Source: Streptomyces chattanoogensis (GTDB lineage Bacteria; Actinomycetota; Actinomycetes; Streptomycetales; Streptomycetaceae). From it: a DNA stretch of 64,000 bases. Below are positions 1 through 8,481 of the stretch, piece by piece; the first letter of the stretch is position 1; the number at the start of each line of letters is the position of its first letter. The notes beneath the pieces were generated by a model, which saw only the letters and a list, made by a program, of their open reading frames with translations, did no database searches and had not been told where the DNA came from. The stretch lies in assembly GCF_001294335.1 (NCBI RefSeq), contig NZ_LGKG01000162.1, positions 1-64,000 on the forward strand. The letters run 5' to 3'. The position numbers and the translations under genes were made by a program.

Positions 1-61
1 GCCCTACCCCACCCACGGCACCCACTGGCCAGACCTCCAAGGGGCCACCCACAGCCAGACA

Positions 62-162
62 CCCCAAGCTCAGATCCCCAGACACCGACGGACAGATCTC
101 CCAGACGCCCAAGGTCAGATGCCCAAGGTCAGATACCCAAGAACAGATTTCCAAGGTCAGAC
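62..162. repeat. Degenerate 14-bp tandem repeat upstream of the first gene
   Basis: Units of 14 bp matching NCCCAAGGTCAGAT follow each other: 62-75, then two less similar periods, then 107-120 and 121-134 (identical), 135-148 and 149-162 (diverged). The array contains an ATG at 119 that is in frame with the following gene. Because the array itself is repetitive and reads as low-complexity peptide, the gene start is more likely downstream. Function unknown. Confidence 0.75.
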
Positions 163-241
163 GCCCCCGGCCGGGCAGCCCGGACCCCGCTTCCGCCCGC
201 CCTCCCGCCCGCCCTCCAGCCCCGCCCGGCACAATGGGACG

Positions 242-1186
242 GTGGACCAGCACATCGCGCCGGCGGACGAAGTCACCGGGAAGACGTACGCACACCCGGG
301 AACGCCTGACGCACCGACCAGGCCGCCGATACCCGACACCACTCCCGACCCGATACCCGTCACCCGCCCCGTGGACCACGGCACCGCCAAACTGATGCCG
401 GACATCGACCGCCCCCGCGCATGGCTGCTGACGGTCGACGGCGCCCCGCAGTCGTACGTCGACCTCGACGCCCCCACCCACCTGGAATTCGAGTACGTCC
501 GCAGACTGGCCCACGTCCTGGACGAGGCCACCACCCCGGGACAGCCCCTCGACGCGCTCCACCTGGGCGGCGGTGCACTGACCCTGCCCCGCTATCTGGC
601 CGCCACCCGCCCGCGCTCCCGGCAACGCGTCATCGAAGCCGACCGCGGCCTTCTCGCCCTGGTGGCACAGCACCTGCCGCTCCCCGACGGCTCCGGCATC
701 GAGGTGCGCGCCCAGGACGCCCGTACGGCGCTGGAGGAGGCGCCCGAGGGCAGCGCGGACATCATCGTGGCCGATGTCTTCGGCGGTTCCCGGGTGCCGG
801 CCCATCTCACTTCGGTCGAGTACGCGCAGGCCGCCGCCCGTGTGCTGCGGTCGCACGGCCTCTACGCCGCCAACCTCGCCGACGGCGCACCCTTCGACTT
901 CCTGCGCGGCCAACTCGCCAATTTCGCCACGGTCTTCACGCAGCTGGCGCTGATCGCCGAGCCTTCCGTGCTGCGCGGCCGCCGCTTCGGCAATGCCGTG
1001 CTCCTCGCCTCGCGCACGGAGCTGCCGCTCGCCGCGCTGGCCAGGCGGGTGGCCGGTGACGCGTTCCCGGCCCGGGTCGAACACGGCGCGGCGCTGCGCC
1101 GGATGATCGCGGGCGCGCTGCCCGTACGCGACGCCGATGCGGTTCCTTCACCGGAACCGCCCTCGGGAGCGTTCAGCGTCGGCTGA
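242..1186 (+). CDS. Spermidine synthase-like / SAM-dependent methyltransferase-fold protein
   Basis: The 314-aa product has the aminopropyltransferase/methyltransferase Rossmann fold. It contains a LHLGGGALTLPRYL motif (the GGG nucleotide-binding loop), an acidic residue ending the next strand (VIEAD) and a DIIVADVF strand. The family includes stand-alone spermidine-synthase-like proteins of actinomycetes whose true substrate is mostly unproven. The first possible ATG (119) lies inside a tandem repeat. GTG 242, preceded by GGGACG, is preferred, and GTG 371 just before the conserved VDHGTAKLMPD block is also possible. It stands alone, with no speD or other polyamine gene nearby. Confidence 0.75.
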   Translation: MDQHIAPADEVTGKTYAHPGTPDAPTRPPIPDTTPDPIPVTRPVDHGTAKLMPDIDRPRAWLLTVDGAPQSYVDLDAPTHLEFEYVRRLAHVLDEATTPGQPLDALHLGGGALTLPRYLAATRPRSRQRVIEADRGLLALVAQHLPLPDGSGIEVRAQDARTALEEAPEGSADIIVADVFGGSRVPAHLTSVEYAQAAARVLRSHGLYAANLADGAPFDFLRGQLANFATVFTQLALIAEPSVLRGRRFGNAVLLASRTELPLAALARRVAGDAFPARVEHGAALRRMIAGALPVRDADAVPSPEPPSGAFSVG

Positions 1187-1680
1187 GCGCCTGGGGCGGT
1201 GATGAGCGCTTGGGGTGGTTGGGCCTTGGGCCTTGGCCTGGGCCGCGGAGTGGCCCGCCGTCCCCCGACCCGACGGGTGGCCCCTGGTCGTCGGCTTTGG
1301 CCTGCGGTTGGTTGGTCTTGGGGTCTGTGGTGGCTTGGGTGGGTGCTGGGTTGTGCGGGTGTTGGCTTGGGTGGGTCTCCGTGTGCCTTCTCTGCCGCCT
1401 TGGCCTCCTTGCTGCCTCCTCCTTGTTCTCGGCAACGAATTACGGAGAGCTATAAGTTCCCCTCGGTGCATTACTCACCGTATTGGGTGATGTTGTTGTG
1501 TGGTGCCGGGAGGGAGTTTGGAAGGCGACGCCGCTGTCAGGGTCCGCTGTCGTGCGCGGGGTGTGCGTCGCTTCCTGGGCAGACCGGTGTCAGCGAGTGT
1601 CCGTGAGTGTCGGTGAAGTGCGGGGGCGGGAGGGTCGGGCGGGCCTTTTCATCCAAGCTACCCGTAGGTAACATGCTGCC
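1187..1680. other. 494-bp intergenic region with a G/T-skewed stretch
   Basis: No convincing gene was found. Positions about 1200-1380 of the plus strand are strongly G/T-rich (runs of ggttgg, cttgggtgggt) and then become C/T-rich to about 1432. Short ORFs here have low-complexity composition. A small hairpin TCACC-gtattg-GGTGA lies near 1477-1492. Just before the next gene TACC-cgta-GGTA forms an inverted repeat that may be an operator. Confidence 0.6.
1659..1672 (+). promoter_or_regulatory. Inverted repeat TACCnnnnGGTA before the thioesterase gene
   Basis: The sequence ctacccgtaggtaac ends about nine bases before the ATG at 1681. Its TACC and GGTA arms are reverse complements separated by four bases. 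The location close to the start codon suits a repressor operator or a -10 element region. The regulator is not identifiable from sequence. Confidence 0.35.
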
Positions 1681-2136
1681 ATGTCCTCCGAGACCCTGCC
1701 GTCGATCGGCGAGATGATGTCGGCGTCCGTGCCGATGGTGCGCACCCTGAACCTCGAGTTCACCGAGACCACCGCCGAGCGCGCCGTGGTCCGTATGCCC
1801 GACCAGTCCGACTTCCACAATCACGTCGGCGGACCGCACGCCGGAGCGATGTTCACCCTCGCCGAGTCGGCCAGCGGTGCGATCGTGATGACGGCCTTCG
1901 GCGATCAGCTCGGGCGGGCGGTGCCGCTGGCCGTGCGCGCCGAGATCGGCTACAAGAAGCTCGCCATGGGCCCGGTCACCGCGACCGCGGAGCTCGGCCG
2001 GCCGGTGGCCGAGGTGGTTGCCGATCTGGATGCCGGCGAGCGCCCGGAGTTCCCGGTCAAGGTCAGCATCACCCGTGAGGACGGCGCGGTCACCGGCGAG
2101 ATGACCATTGTGTGGACGTTGCGTCCCAATAAGTGA
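1681..2136 (+). CDS. DUF4442 / PaaI-like hotdog-fold thioesterase
   Basis: The 151-aa protein has a single hotdog domain. It shows the motif HNHVGGPHAGAMFTLAES, with the HxGxxxTLAE pattern of PaaI/YiiD-type acyl-CoA thioesterases, followed by the typical beta strands. Members hydrolyse acyl-CoA or related thioesters, and the specific substrate cannot be told. It is monocistronic: the next plus-strand gene starts 243 bp away and the upstream 494 bp are non-coding. The length is usual for a single-domain DUF4442 protein. The ATG at 1681 directly precedes the conserved region, so the start is fairly secure. Confidence 0.85.
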   Translation: MSSETLPSIGEMMSASVPMVRTLNLEFTETTAERAVVRMPDQSDFHNHVGGPHAGAMFTLAESASGAIVMTAFGDQLGRAVPLAVRAEIGYKKLAMGPVTATAELGRPVAEVVADLDAGERPEFPVKVSITREDGAVTGEMTIVWTLRPNK

Positions 2137-2379
2137 GACGAGTGCAGCGTAAGCGACTGTGGTGAGTTCTGCGTGAGCCATCAGGTCCAGTAGGTGAAGA
2201 CCGTTTCCCGGCCCGTCGTGCAGTGCGCGGCGGGCCGTCGCTCATCCGCGTCCGATGCGGGCTATCGAGTACGCTTCCCGGGCGCGTTGTTACGGCGCGC
2301 CAGGGTATCGACCGGCCCGGTGGCACAGGCGGCCGGGCAGCGGCCCACGGGGGCCCTACATCAAGTGGAGGAAGCGGCT

Positions 2380-3033
2380 TTGCACATCCAGGAGTGGCTC
2401 GAGACGGTACCGGCCGTGAGCGTCTACCTCCTGGTGGGGGTGGTCATCGGGGTGGAAAGCCTGGGCATTCCGCTGCCCGGTGAGATCGTCCTCGTCAGTG
2501 CGGCGATCCTCGCCGCGACCCAGGACCACATCAACCCGGTCGTGCTGGGCGCCTGCGCGTCCGCCGGCGCGATCATCGGTGACTCCATCGGGTACATGAT
2601 CGGGCGCAAGGGGGGCCAGCCGCTCCTCAACTGGGCCGGCCGGAAGTTCCCCAAGCACTTCGGTCCCGACCATGTCGCCATGGCGGAGGAGAAGTTCGAG
2701 AAGTGGGGCATGTGGGCGGTGTTCTTCGGCCGCTTCATCGCTCTGCTGCGGATCTTCGCGGGTCCGCTGGCTGGCGTGCTGAAGATGCCGTACTGGAAGT
2801 TCCTGATCGCCAACGTCCTCGGCGGCATCATCTGGGCCGGCGGCACCACCGCGCTCATCTACACCTTGGGCATGGTGGCAGAGTCGTGGCTGCGGCGGTT
2901 CCAGTGGCTCGGCCTGGTGGCGGCCCTCTGCTTCGGCCTCGGCTCGTTCCTGATCATGAAGCGCCGCGCGAAGAAGGCGGCGGCGGAGCGTGAGGCGAAG
3001 GCTCAGGATCAGGTTCCGGCGGCGATCGACTGA
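2380..3033 (+). CDS. DedA family integral membrane protein
   Basis: The 217-aa protein belongs to the DedA/VTT (SNARE-associated) family, implicated in undecaprenyl-phosphate or phospholipid recycling. Hallmarks are ESLGIPLPGE near residue 28, the segment GDSIGYMIGRKGG, and FFGRFIALLRIFAGPLAG with the conserved arginines, between about four to five membrane segments. The C-terminus is a basic-acidic tail rich in K, E and A. The reading frame is open far upstream, but TTG 2380 preceded by GTGGAGGAAG six bases earlier matches the normal N-terminus (LHIQEWLETV). A strong hairpin follows 46 bp after the stop. Confidence 0.9.
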   Translation: MHIQEWLETVPAVSVYLLVGVVIGVESLGIPLPGEIVLVSAAILAATQDHINPVVLGACASAGAIIGDSIGYMIGRKGGQPLLNWAGRKFPKHFGPDHVAMAEEKFEKWGMWAVFFGRFIALLRIFAGPLAGVLKMPYWKFLIANVLGGIIWAGGTTALIYTLGMVAESWLRRFQWLGLVAALCFGLGSFLIMKRRAKKAAAEREAKAQDQVPAAID

Positions 3034-3078
3034 CCTTCCGTCGGGAGCAGTTGCTCACGCGGCTACGGAGATTGCGGT

Positions 3079-3112
3079 CACCGGCCCGGTAGCGCTTGCC
3101 ACCGGGCCGGTG
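3079..3112 (+). terminator. Intrinsic terminator after the DedA gene
   Basis: A perfect 12-bp stem (3079-3090 CACCGGCCCGGT pairing with 3101-3112) encloses a 10-nt loop and is followed by a T-containing tail (tgtcgtgttttg). Its position 46 bp past the stop codon suits rho-independent termination. Confidence 0.85.
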
Positions 3113-3120
3113 TCGTGTTT

Positions 3121-3160
3121 TGCGGGTTGCGGGTTGCGGGTTGCGGGTTGCGGGTTGCGG
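3121..3160. repeat. Heptanucleotide tandem repeat TGCGGGT x5.7
   Basis: Five perfect copies of TGCGGGT (3121-3155) and a partial sixth copy run directly after the terminator. The run lies in non-coding DNA, so copy-number slippage would be tolerated. Confidence 0.9.
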
Positions 3161-3294
3161 CGCCTGTCGGGCATTGCCGAGGGTGAGGTGGGGCCAGGTA
3201 TGCCTGGGGAACGGCGGGGCGCCTGGCGGGCGTTGTTCGCTGCCGGGGTGCTGGGGCCGCGTACCGTGCCCACCGGTTTCGCTGGTTGCACCGG

Positions 3295-3334
3295 TTCGAG
3301 CGGAAGGCGGCTGCTTCGAGCGGAAGACGGCTGC
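3295..3334. repeat. 20-bp tandem duplication
   Basis: TTCGAGCGGAAGGCGGCTGC at 3295-3314 is repeated at 3315-3334 with one substitution (G to A). It lies in the intergenic stretch just past the 3' end of the small minus-strand gene that ends at 3349. Confidence 0.85.
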
Positions 3335-3348
3335 CGCGTCGCGGTCTG

Positions 3349-3594
3349 TCAGGGGCTCGACCAGACATCGGGGCCGCCGTCGCGCCATTCGATGAGGCCG
3401 GTGTCGTCCCAGGCGAACTGTGCCGTCGGGAATCCGGCCCGGCGCAGATACGCGGCCACATCGCCGCGGCGCAGGGCGCGGCCGAGGTCCTGTCCGTGGA
3501 GCGTGACGCGGCGCCCGCCGGTGCAGGGCGGGTGCACGATCACGGGGGCACGCTTCATGCCCTTCAGGATGCGGGCGGCCCGGCGCGTCCGCAT
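3349..3594 (-). CDS. Small conserved hypothetical protein
   Basis: This is an 81-aa reading frame from ATG 3594; an alternative ATG at 3558 gives 69 aa and sits after AAGGGC. The C-terminal part contains VHPPCTGGRRVTLHG and ends GLIEWRDGGPDVW, a pattern I recognise from small uncharacterised streptomycete proteins. The composition is balanced rather than shadow-like. It lies downstream of the NTPase gene (stop 3662) on the same strand, 67 bp away, so it may be cotranscribed. No function can be assigned. Confidence 0.65.
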   Translation of the reverse strand: MRTRRAARILKGMKRAPVIVHPPCTGGRRVTLHGQDLGRALRRGDVAAYLRRAGFPTAQFAWDDTGLIEWRDGGPDVWSSP

Positions 3595-3661
3595 CCCGAA
3601 CGCGGCTGAACGGTCACGCTGTGTGAGTGGCGTGGGTGGCCGGGCGCCCACCTGAGCGCCC

Positions 3662-5722
3662 TCAGGACCCCGTCCGCAGCCGCGAGAAGAACGGGGCCGT
3701 CCGTACCCCGCCGCCGCGCTGCCACCACCGGGTACCCGCGCCGGCCTCCGGCACCGCGGCCCCCTCGCGTACCTCGCGGCGCAGCGCGGCCAGCATGTTG
3801 CGGGCCCCCGCGATGAACAGCGGATCCCCGACGAGCTTCTTGGCCGCCAGTGCCTTGCGGCACGCCCGCAGTGCCGCCTCCGGCCGACCATGGGCACGTT
3901 CGGTGAGGGCGCGGGCGTACAGGACGGTGGAGTACAGCCAGAAGTCGCCGTCGGAGTGCCGGGATTCCCAGGCGCGGTGGGCGGCGTTCGCCGCCTCCTC
4001 GGCGTCCACGGCCGACAGTGCGATGGCGAGCAGGGCGCAGCTGTGGGCGGGACCGGGCCCGAACCACGGGTCCTTGGACCGGTGCCCGGCCGCCTCCTCC
4101 AGGCACGCCACCGCCGCCCCGCTGTCCTCCCGGTACAGCGCCAGCACGCCGTGCGCATGCGCGATACGGGCCAGCCCGTCGTCGTCGGCGTGCATCACCG
4201 CCGCCGTCCACGCCTGGTCGAGGAGCGCTTCCGCGGTGGCGAGCGCATGCTCCTGCGCCGCGAGCCAGCCGGCCAGCCACAGCGCCCGCGCACGCAGCGG
4301 GGTGTCGCCCCGGGAGAGCAGCAGCAGCCGGTCCAGATGCGCCCGCCCCTCCCGGCGGAAGCCGCAGGCCCCCCACTGGAACCACAGCGAGACCGCGATC
4401 TCCAGGGCGCTGAGCGCGTCGTCCGCGTCCTGCGGCGGCCGGGTCAGCGCCGCGTCGAGGTTGTGCTGCTCGTCCTCCACCAGCCGGACGGCGATCTGCT
4501 GGTCGGGTCCCTGCCAGGCGATCTGCGCCTCCGCCGCGAGCGCCGCGCACGCCTGCCGGAACCGGCGCAGCGCCGCGGACTCCTCGCCCGCCTCGCGCAG
4601 CTGGGTCCGCCCGAAGTCCCGGGCGCCGCGCGGGAGGCGGTAGCGCGGCGACAGCGCGGCCCGGGTGTCCTGCGGGCCGCCGCTCTCCCGTACGCGTTCC
4701 AGTACGGAGGCCAGCCGCAGCCGCTCCAGCGCCGCGTCGATCTCCGGCGCAGGAACGTCACTGCTGGCACAGACGCATCCCGCCAGCCAGGGATCGAAGT
4801 CCCCGGGAAGCACCGAGAGCCGCGCCCACACCCGCCGGTCCGTGGGCGAGCAGAGGGCGTAGCCGGCGGCGTGGGCCGCGTAGAGAGAGGTGTGCCGCGC
4901 GGTCGGCGCCGGGCCCGAATAGAACAGCGGGCCGTCCGCGCTCACCTGCGCCACGAGCTGCGGCAGCGACATCCGGTCCAGCTGCCGCGCGGCCAGCTCG
5001 ATCGCCAGCGGCGAGCCCTCGAGCGCCTCGCAGACGGCGACCAGCAGCTCCGGCGCTGCTTCCGACTCGGCCCGCGCGGCCAGCAGCTCGACGGCCGGAC
5101 CCGCGATCCCCTCGCCCAGCGTCACGGGCAGCGGCGCGATGTCCACCACCCGCTCCAGGGGCAGCCCCAGCGAACGCCGGGACGTCACCACGATCTGCAG
5201 CGTCGGCTCGGCCCGCAGCAGCCGCCGCACCAGCTGCGCGCAGGCGTCGAGCACCGGATCGCAGTCGTCCAGCAGGAGGGTCGCGCCCTGCCGGACGCAG
5301 TGCGCGGCGAGCGCCGCGAGAGTGGCGCCGTCGGCCGGGCGCGCCTGCCGGGGACCGCCGCGCGGCGGTTCGTACGGGAGCGGGGCGCCCCGGCGCACGG
5401 TCTGCGCGCCGGTGAAGGGGGTACCTCCCTGCTCCTTGAGAGCTTGGGGGAGGGTGGTGGCCGGCAGCCCCGCGGCCTCGAGCAGAGCATCCGTCAGACC
5501 GCCGTCGGACAGGCCGTCCCAGCAGCCGACCCGGATGACCGTGCCGCCGTGCCGTGCGATGCGTTCGTCCAGGACGGCGCGGGCCAGGACGCTCTTGCCC
5601 GCCCCGGCGCCGCCGGTGAGCGTCACCAGGGGCGAGCCGTCCAGCAGCCCGGACACCCGCTCGTGCTCAACGGCCCGGCCCACCACCTCGGGCAGTGGCC
5701 GGTGATCGGCCCACGCGCTCAT
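3662..5722 (-). CDS. NB-ARC/AAA-type ATPase with TPR-like C-terminus (LuxR/AfsR-like, no HTH)
   Basis: The 686-aa protein has a P-loop GGAGAGKS at residues 37-44, a Walker B-like TLLLDDCDP segment and an IVVTSRR sensor motif. A winged/ARM-type region and an alanine/leucine-rich helical C-terminus consistent with TPRs follow. This is the arrangement of STAND NTPases such as the ATPase half of AfsR and LuxR-LAL regulators. No N-terminal SARP/OmpR DNA-binding domain and no C-terminal LuxR HTH is visible, so it may act through a partner. About residues 90-102 are encoded by an interspersed repeat. Start ATG 5722 follows a GGGATGG stretch; ATG 5743 is an alternative. Confidence 0.75.
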   Translation of the reverse strand: MSAWADHRPLPEVVGRAVEHERVSGLLDGSPLVTLTGGAGAGKSVLARAVLDERIARHGGTVIRVGCWDGLSDGGLTDALLEAAGLPATTLPQALKEQGGTPFTGAQTVRRGAPLPYEPPRGGPRQARPADGATLAALAAHCVRQGATLLLDDCDPVLDACAQLVRRLLRAEPTLQIVVTSRRSLGLPLERVVDIAPLPVTLGEGIAGPAVELLAARAESEAAPELLVAVCEALEGSPLAIELAARQLDRMSLPQLVAQVSADGPLFYSGPAPTARHTSLYAAHAAGYALCSPTDRRVWARLSVLPGDFDPWLAGCVCASSDVPAPEIDAALERLRLASVLERVRESGGPQDTRAALSPRYRLPRGARDFGRTQLREAGEESAALRRFRQACAALAAEAQIAWQGPDQQIAVRLVEDEQHNLDAALTRPPQDADDALSALEIAVSLWFQWGACGFRREGRAHLDRLLLLSRGDTPLRARALWLAGWLAAQEHALATAEALLDQAWTAAVMHADDDGLARIAHAHGVLALYREDSGAAVACLEEAAGHRSKDPWFGPGPAHSCALLAIALSAVDAEEAANAAHRAWESRHSDGDFWLYSTVLYARALTERAHGRPEAALRACRKALAAKKLVGDPLFIAGARNMLAALRREVREGAAVPEAGAGTRWWQRGGGVRTAPFFSRLRTGS
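5417..5453 (-). repeat. Interspersed palindromic repeat inside the NTPase gene
   Basis: On the minus strand the element reads CCTCCCCCAAGCTCTCAAGG, then AGCAGGGAGGTACCCCC. A C-rich left arm and G-rich right arm can pair. A second copy lies at 44601-44643 in an unrelated gene in the same orientation relative to the coding strand. It is read in frame here and adds no stop. The CTCCCCCAAGCTCT...GGGGG pattern resembles short palindromic repeats scattered through Streptomyces genomes. Confidence 0.75.
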
Positions 5723-5910
5723 CCGCCATCCCGTCCACGGCACAGCGCCGCGCCGTCCCTATGGACGACCAACGATGCCAGAACCGACCGCCCGGTAAAC
5801 AGGCGAGTGTCCTTATCTATCGGGGGAAACGCGACAGGGGCGTTTGACGGCGCCCCAGGGGCACCGGGCTGGAGGGGACGGCTCAGCCGTGCCCGGCGTG
5901 GGCCGGCAGG

Positions 5911-6477
5911 TCAGCCCTCGTCCTCCCCGGCCTCCGGGACTGCGTCGGCCTCCTGGACCGAATCCCGGTGCCGGGCCGCCAGTTCCAGATACATCGCGGC
6001 GTTCAGCTTTATCGTCTCGCGTTCCTCGTCGGTCAGCTCCCGCTTGACCTTCGCCGGCACCCCGGCGACGAGTGAGCCGGGCGGCACCTGCATGCCCTGC
6101 GGGACCAGCGCCTGTGCAGCGACCAGCGAACCGGCGCCGATGTGCGCACCGTTGAGGACCGTGGCGCCCATACCGACCAGGACGTCGTCCTCGACGGTGC
6201 AGCCGTGCAGGACCGCGTTGTGGCCCACGGAGACCCGCTCGCCGACGGTCACCGGGAAGCCGGGGTCCACATGCACCGTGCAGTTGTCCTGGATGTTGCT
6301 GTCGGCGCCGAGCACGATCGGGCCGCAGTCGGCGCGCAGCACCGCGTGGTACCAGACGCTCGCCCCCGGAGCCAGGGTGACGTCGCCGACCACGACGGAC
6401 GTGGGCGCGGTGAAGGCCGCCGGATCGATCGTCGGCTCCGCGCCGGCCACCCCTGAAATCAACGCCCGTCCTGCCAT
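5911..6477 (-). CDS. Gamma-class carbonic anhydrase family protein
   Basis: The 188-aa protein is a left-handed beta-helix of hexapeptide repeats. The gamma-CA/YrdA signature is visible: VLRADCGPIVLGADSNIQD, then HVDPGFPVTVGERVSVGH and NAVLHGCTVEDDVLVGMG, with the histidines that ligate metal at trimer interfaces. Family members bind zinc or iron, and many have weak or unknown anhydrase activity. Start ATG 6477 is preceded by GGCGAGGAGAAG. It is divergent from a second beta-helix gene at 6621. Confidence 0.9.
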   Translation of the reverse strand: MAGRALISGVAGAEPTIDPAAFTAPTSVVVGDVTLAPGASVWYHAVLRADCGPIVLGADSNIQDNCTVHVDPGFPVTVGERVSVGHNAVLHGCTVEDDVLVGMGATVLNGAHIGAGSLVAAQALVPQGMQVPPGSLVAGVPAKVKRELTDEERETIKLNAAMYLELAARHRDSVQEADAVPEAGEDEG

Positions 6478-6620
6478 TTTGCTTCTCCTCGCCAGTGGTG
6501 TGCCGCGCCAACGGCACCGTAGACGACGGTCGCAGCGGCGGGCGGGGGCGGCCGCCGGTGGGGCGAAGATCACAGCGCGGGGTGCGACCGGCCGCCCGGC
6601 GCGCTGAGTACGGTGTGCGG

Positions 6621-7394
6621 GTGCCGTCGAACCAGAACGTGTTCTCATCCCTTGCGGCCTGGCGGCGCCGGGCCGTGTCGCGTGCCGTCCACCGGGGCGT
6701 GCGCTGGGTGAGGCAGGCCGCGGCCGTTACGGCCGAGCGCCCGGGCCCGTACCGCTTCCGCCGGCTCGGCGCCGGTGCCCGGCTGGCCTTTCCGCAGGGC
6801 ACGGTCTTCGGCGACCCCTGGATCGAGATCGGCGAGCACTGCATCATCGCCCAGGACGTCACTCTGACGGCGGGCATGATGCCGGACCTGGATCTCGGCC
6901 CGGACCCCATCCTCACCCTGGGCAACGGCGTCGTCCTGGGCCGCGGCAGCCATGTGATCGCGGATGTCCGGCTGACGATCGGTGATGACTGCTTCTTCGG
7001 CCCCGGGGTCTATGTCACCACCACCAACCACAGCTACGACGATCCCGAGGTGCCGGTCGGCAAGCAGTGGCCGCGCACCGACCCGGTCAGCATCGGCTCC
7101 GGCAGCTGGATCGGCACCGGGGCGGTCATCCTGCCCGGCGCGCGGCTGGGCAGGAATGTGGTGGTCGCGGCCGGTGCGGTGGTGCGCGGCGAGGTGCCCG
7201 ACCACGCGGTGGTGGCGGGTGCGCCCGCCAGGGTCGTCCGCAGCTGGGACCCCGAGGCGGGCTGGCAGCCGCCGCTGCGTACGCCGGCGCCGGTGCCGAT
7301 CCCCGAGGGCGTCACCCCGGAGCAGCTGCTCGCGTTGGAGGGGTGGGAGCCGGAGGAGGCCGCGGCGACCGATGGGGCGTACGAGGCGTCATGA
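6621..7394 (+). CDS. Hexapeptide-repeat acyltransferase (LbetaH, maltose/galactoside O-acetyltransferase type)
   Basis: The 257-aa protein has the isoleucine-patch motifs IGDDCFFGPGVYVTTTNHSY and IGSGSWIGTGAVILPGARLG, followed by VVAAGAVV and a proline-rich tail. The TTTNHSYDDPE segment contains the active-site histidine of the CysE/LacA/WbbJ superfamily. Such enzymes transfer acetyl or other acyl groups from acyl-CoA to sugars or small molecules, and the acceptor is unknown. GTG 6621 (or 6615) is chosen because upstream codons are basic and low-complexity. Divergent from the gamma-carbonic anhydrase gene with a 143-bp gap. Confidence 0.8.
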   Translation: MPSNQNVFSSLAAWRRRAVSRAVHRGVRWVRQAAAVTAERPGPYRFRRLGAGARLAFPQGTVFGDPWIEIGEHCIIAQDVTLTAGMMPDLDLGPDPILTLGNGVVLGRGSHVIADVRLTIGDDCFFGPGVYVTTTNHSYDDPEVPVGKQWPRTDPVSIGSGSWIGTGAVILPGARLGRNVVVAAGAVVRGEVPDHAVVAGAPARVVRSWDPEAGWQPPLRTPAPVPIPEGVTPEQLLALEGWEPEEAAATDGAYEAS

Positions 7395-7458
7395 GGCGTA
7401 CGGGCGGGCCTGCGGGGCCGATGACCGCGCCGCCGCCTACCTGAGCCCCCGTCAGCCG

Positions 7459-8328
7459 TCAGCCGCCCGAAGCGAGCAGAACCGTTCCCACCAGGGCGAG
7501 CGAGGCGCCCGCCGTCTGGACGGCACGCATCCGCTCCTTCAGGATGCCGAGCGCGGCGAGGGCGGTGACGACGGGGTAGAGCGAGGCGAGGACGGCCGCG
7601 ACGGTGACCGGGCCGTGCTGGGCGGCCAGGGAGTAGGTGCCGTTGGCGGCGACGTCGGCGAGGCCGATGAAGGCGAGCGCGGGCAGCGAACCGCGCAGCG
7701 CCGTGAACCCGCCCTCGGGCAGCGCGGGGGTGCCGCGCCGGACCGTCGCGTACAGCGCCGCGCCGCCCACCGCGACATTGCACACCCGCTGGACGAACAG
7801 GGCGAGGAACAGGCCGGTCAGGGTCGTGGACGCCTCCGCGATCAGGGACATCACCGCGCCGAAGCCGAGTGCCGATATCAGGGTGAGAACGATGGTCTGG
7901 CGCGCCACGGAAGCGCCGCCGAGCTGCGGCCCGCCCGCCAGGAGGACGCCGACCACGGCCACGGCCATGCCCGCGACCTGGACCAGGCCCGGCCGTTCGC
8001 CCGCCAGGATGCCGACGCCGAGCGGGACCATGACGGTGCCCAGGGAGCCGAGCGGGGAGACCACGCCCATCGGGCCGAGCGCCAGCGCGCGGTAGAAGCA
8101 GAGCATCGCGGCGGGGCCCACGACGCCGGCCGCGACCGCGAACCACAGCTGGGGACCGGCCTCCCGCCAGCCGCCGGTGGCCAGCACGATGGCACCCAGG
8201 GCGAGCGCGGCCAGGGTCTGCGAGACGACCACGACGGTCAGCGCGTGCAGGCGTCGGGTGAGCAGTCCGCCGCCGAAGTCGGCGAGCCCCCACAGGAGGC
8301 TGGTGGCCAGGGCGAAGACCGCAGTCAT
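7459..8328 (-). CDS. EamA/DMT-superfamily transporter
   Basis: The 289-aa protein has about ten hydrophobic segments in two EamA repeats (first from LATSLLWGLADFGGG, second from LTLISALGFGAVMSL). The length is typical of drug/metabolite transporters that export amino acids, nucleobases or drugs. It is divergent from an XRE-cupin regulator (8482), a pairing in which the regulator commonly controls the exporter. Start ATG 8328 is preceded by a GAGGTTTCC stretch with weak Shine-Dalgarno match. Substrate unknown. Confidence 0.85.
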   Translation of the reverse strand: MTAVFALATSLLWGLADFGGGLLTRRLHALTVVVVSQTLAALALGAIVLATGGWREAGPQLWFAVAAGVVGPAAMLCFYRALALGPMGVVSPLGSLGTVMVPLGVGILAGERPGLVQVAGMAVAVVGVLLAGGPQLGGASVARQTIVLTLISALGFGAVMSLIAEASTTLTGLFLALFVQRVCNVAVGGAALYATVRRGTPALPEGGFTALRGSLPALAFIGLADVAANGTYSLAAQHGPVTVAAVLASLYPVVTALAALGILKERMRAVQTAGASLALVGTVLLASGG

Positions 8329-8481
8329 GGGGAAACCTCGCAGTACAGTGTCGTGGACGCGGAAGTGCACCACACAGTAGTTCATTAAATTGGACTGACG
8401 TAGTGAATATATTGCACCACCAGGGTGCTCATGGCTGCTCATGGATCCCTGGACCCCGATGGACCTCGACTTGGACGGACC
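8329..8481. promoter_or_regulatory. AT-rich divergent promoter region between DMT exporter and XRE regulator
   Basis: The core at 8375-8415 (agttcattaaattggact and tgaatatattgcacc) is the most AT-rich stretch of the region. It holds TTCA and TGAA arms about 20 bp apart. It probably contains both divergent promoters and the regulator's operator. Confidence 0.5.

Noticed and set aside
1199..1606. Overlapping short plus-strand ORFs in the G/T-rich region
   Set aside because: Tryptophan/glycine/leucine-rich low-complexity peptides with no ribosome site or family pattern.
3890..6607. 905-residue plus-strand frame over the NTPase and carbonic anhydrase genes
   Set aside because: Shadow of the opposite strand; no domain motif and arginine-rich composition.
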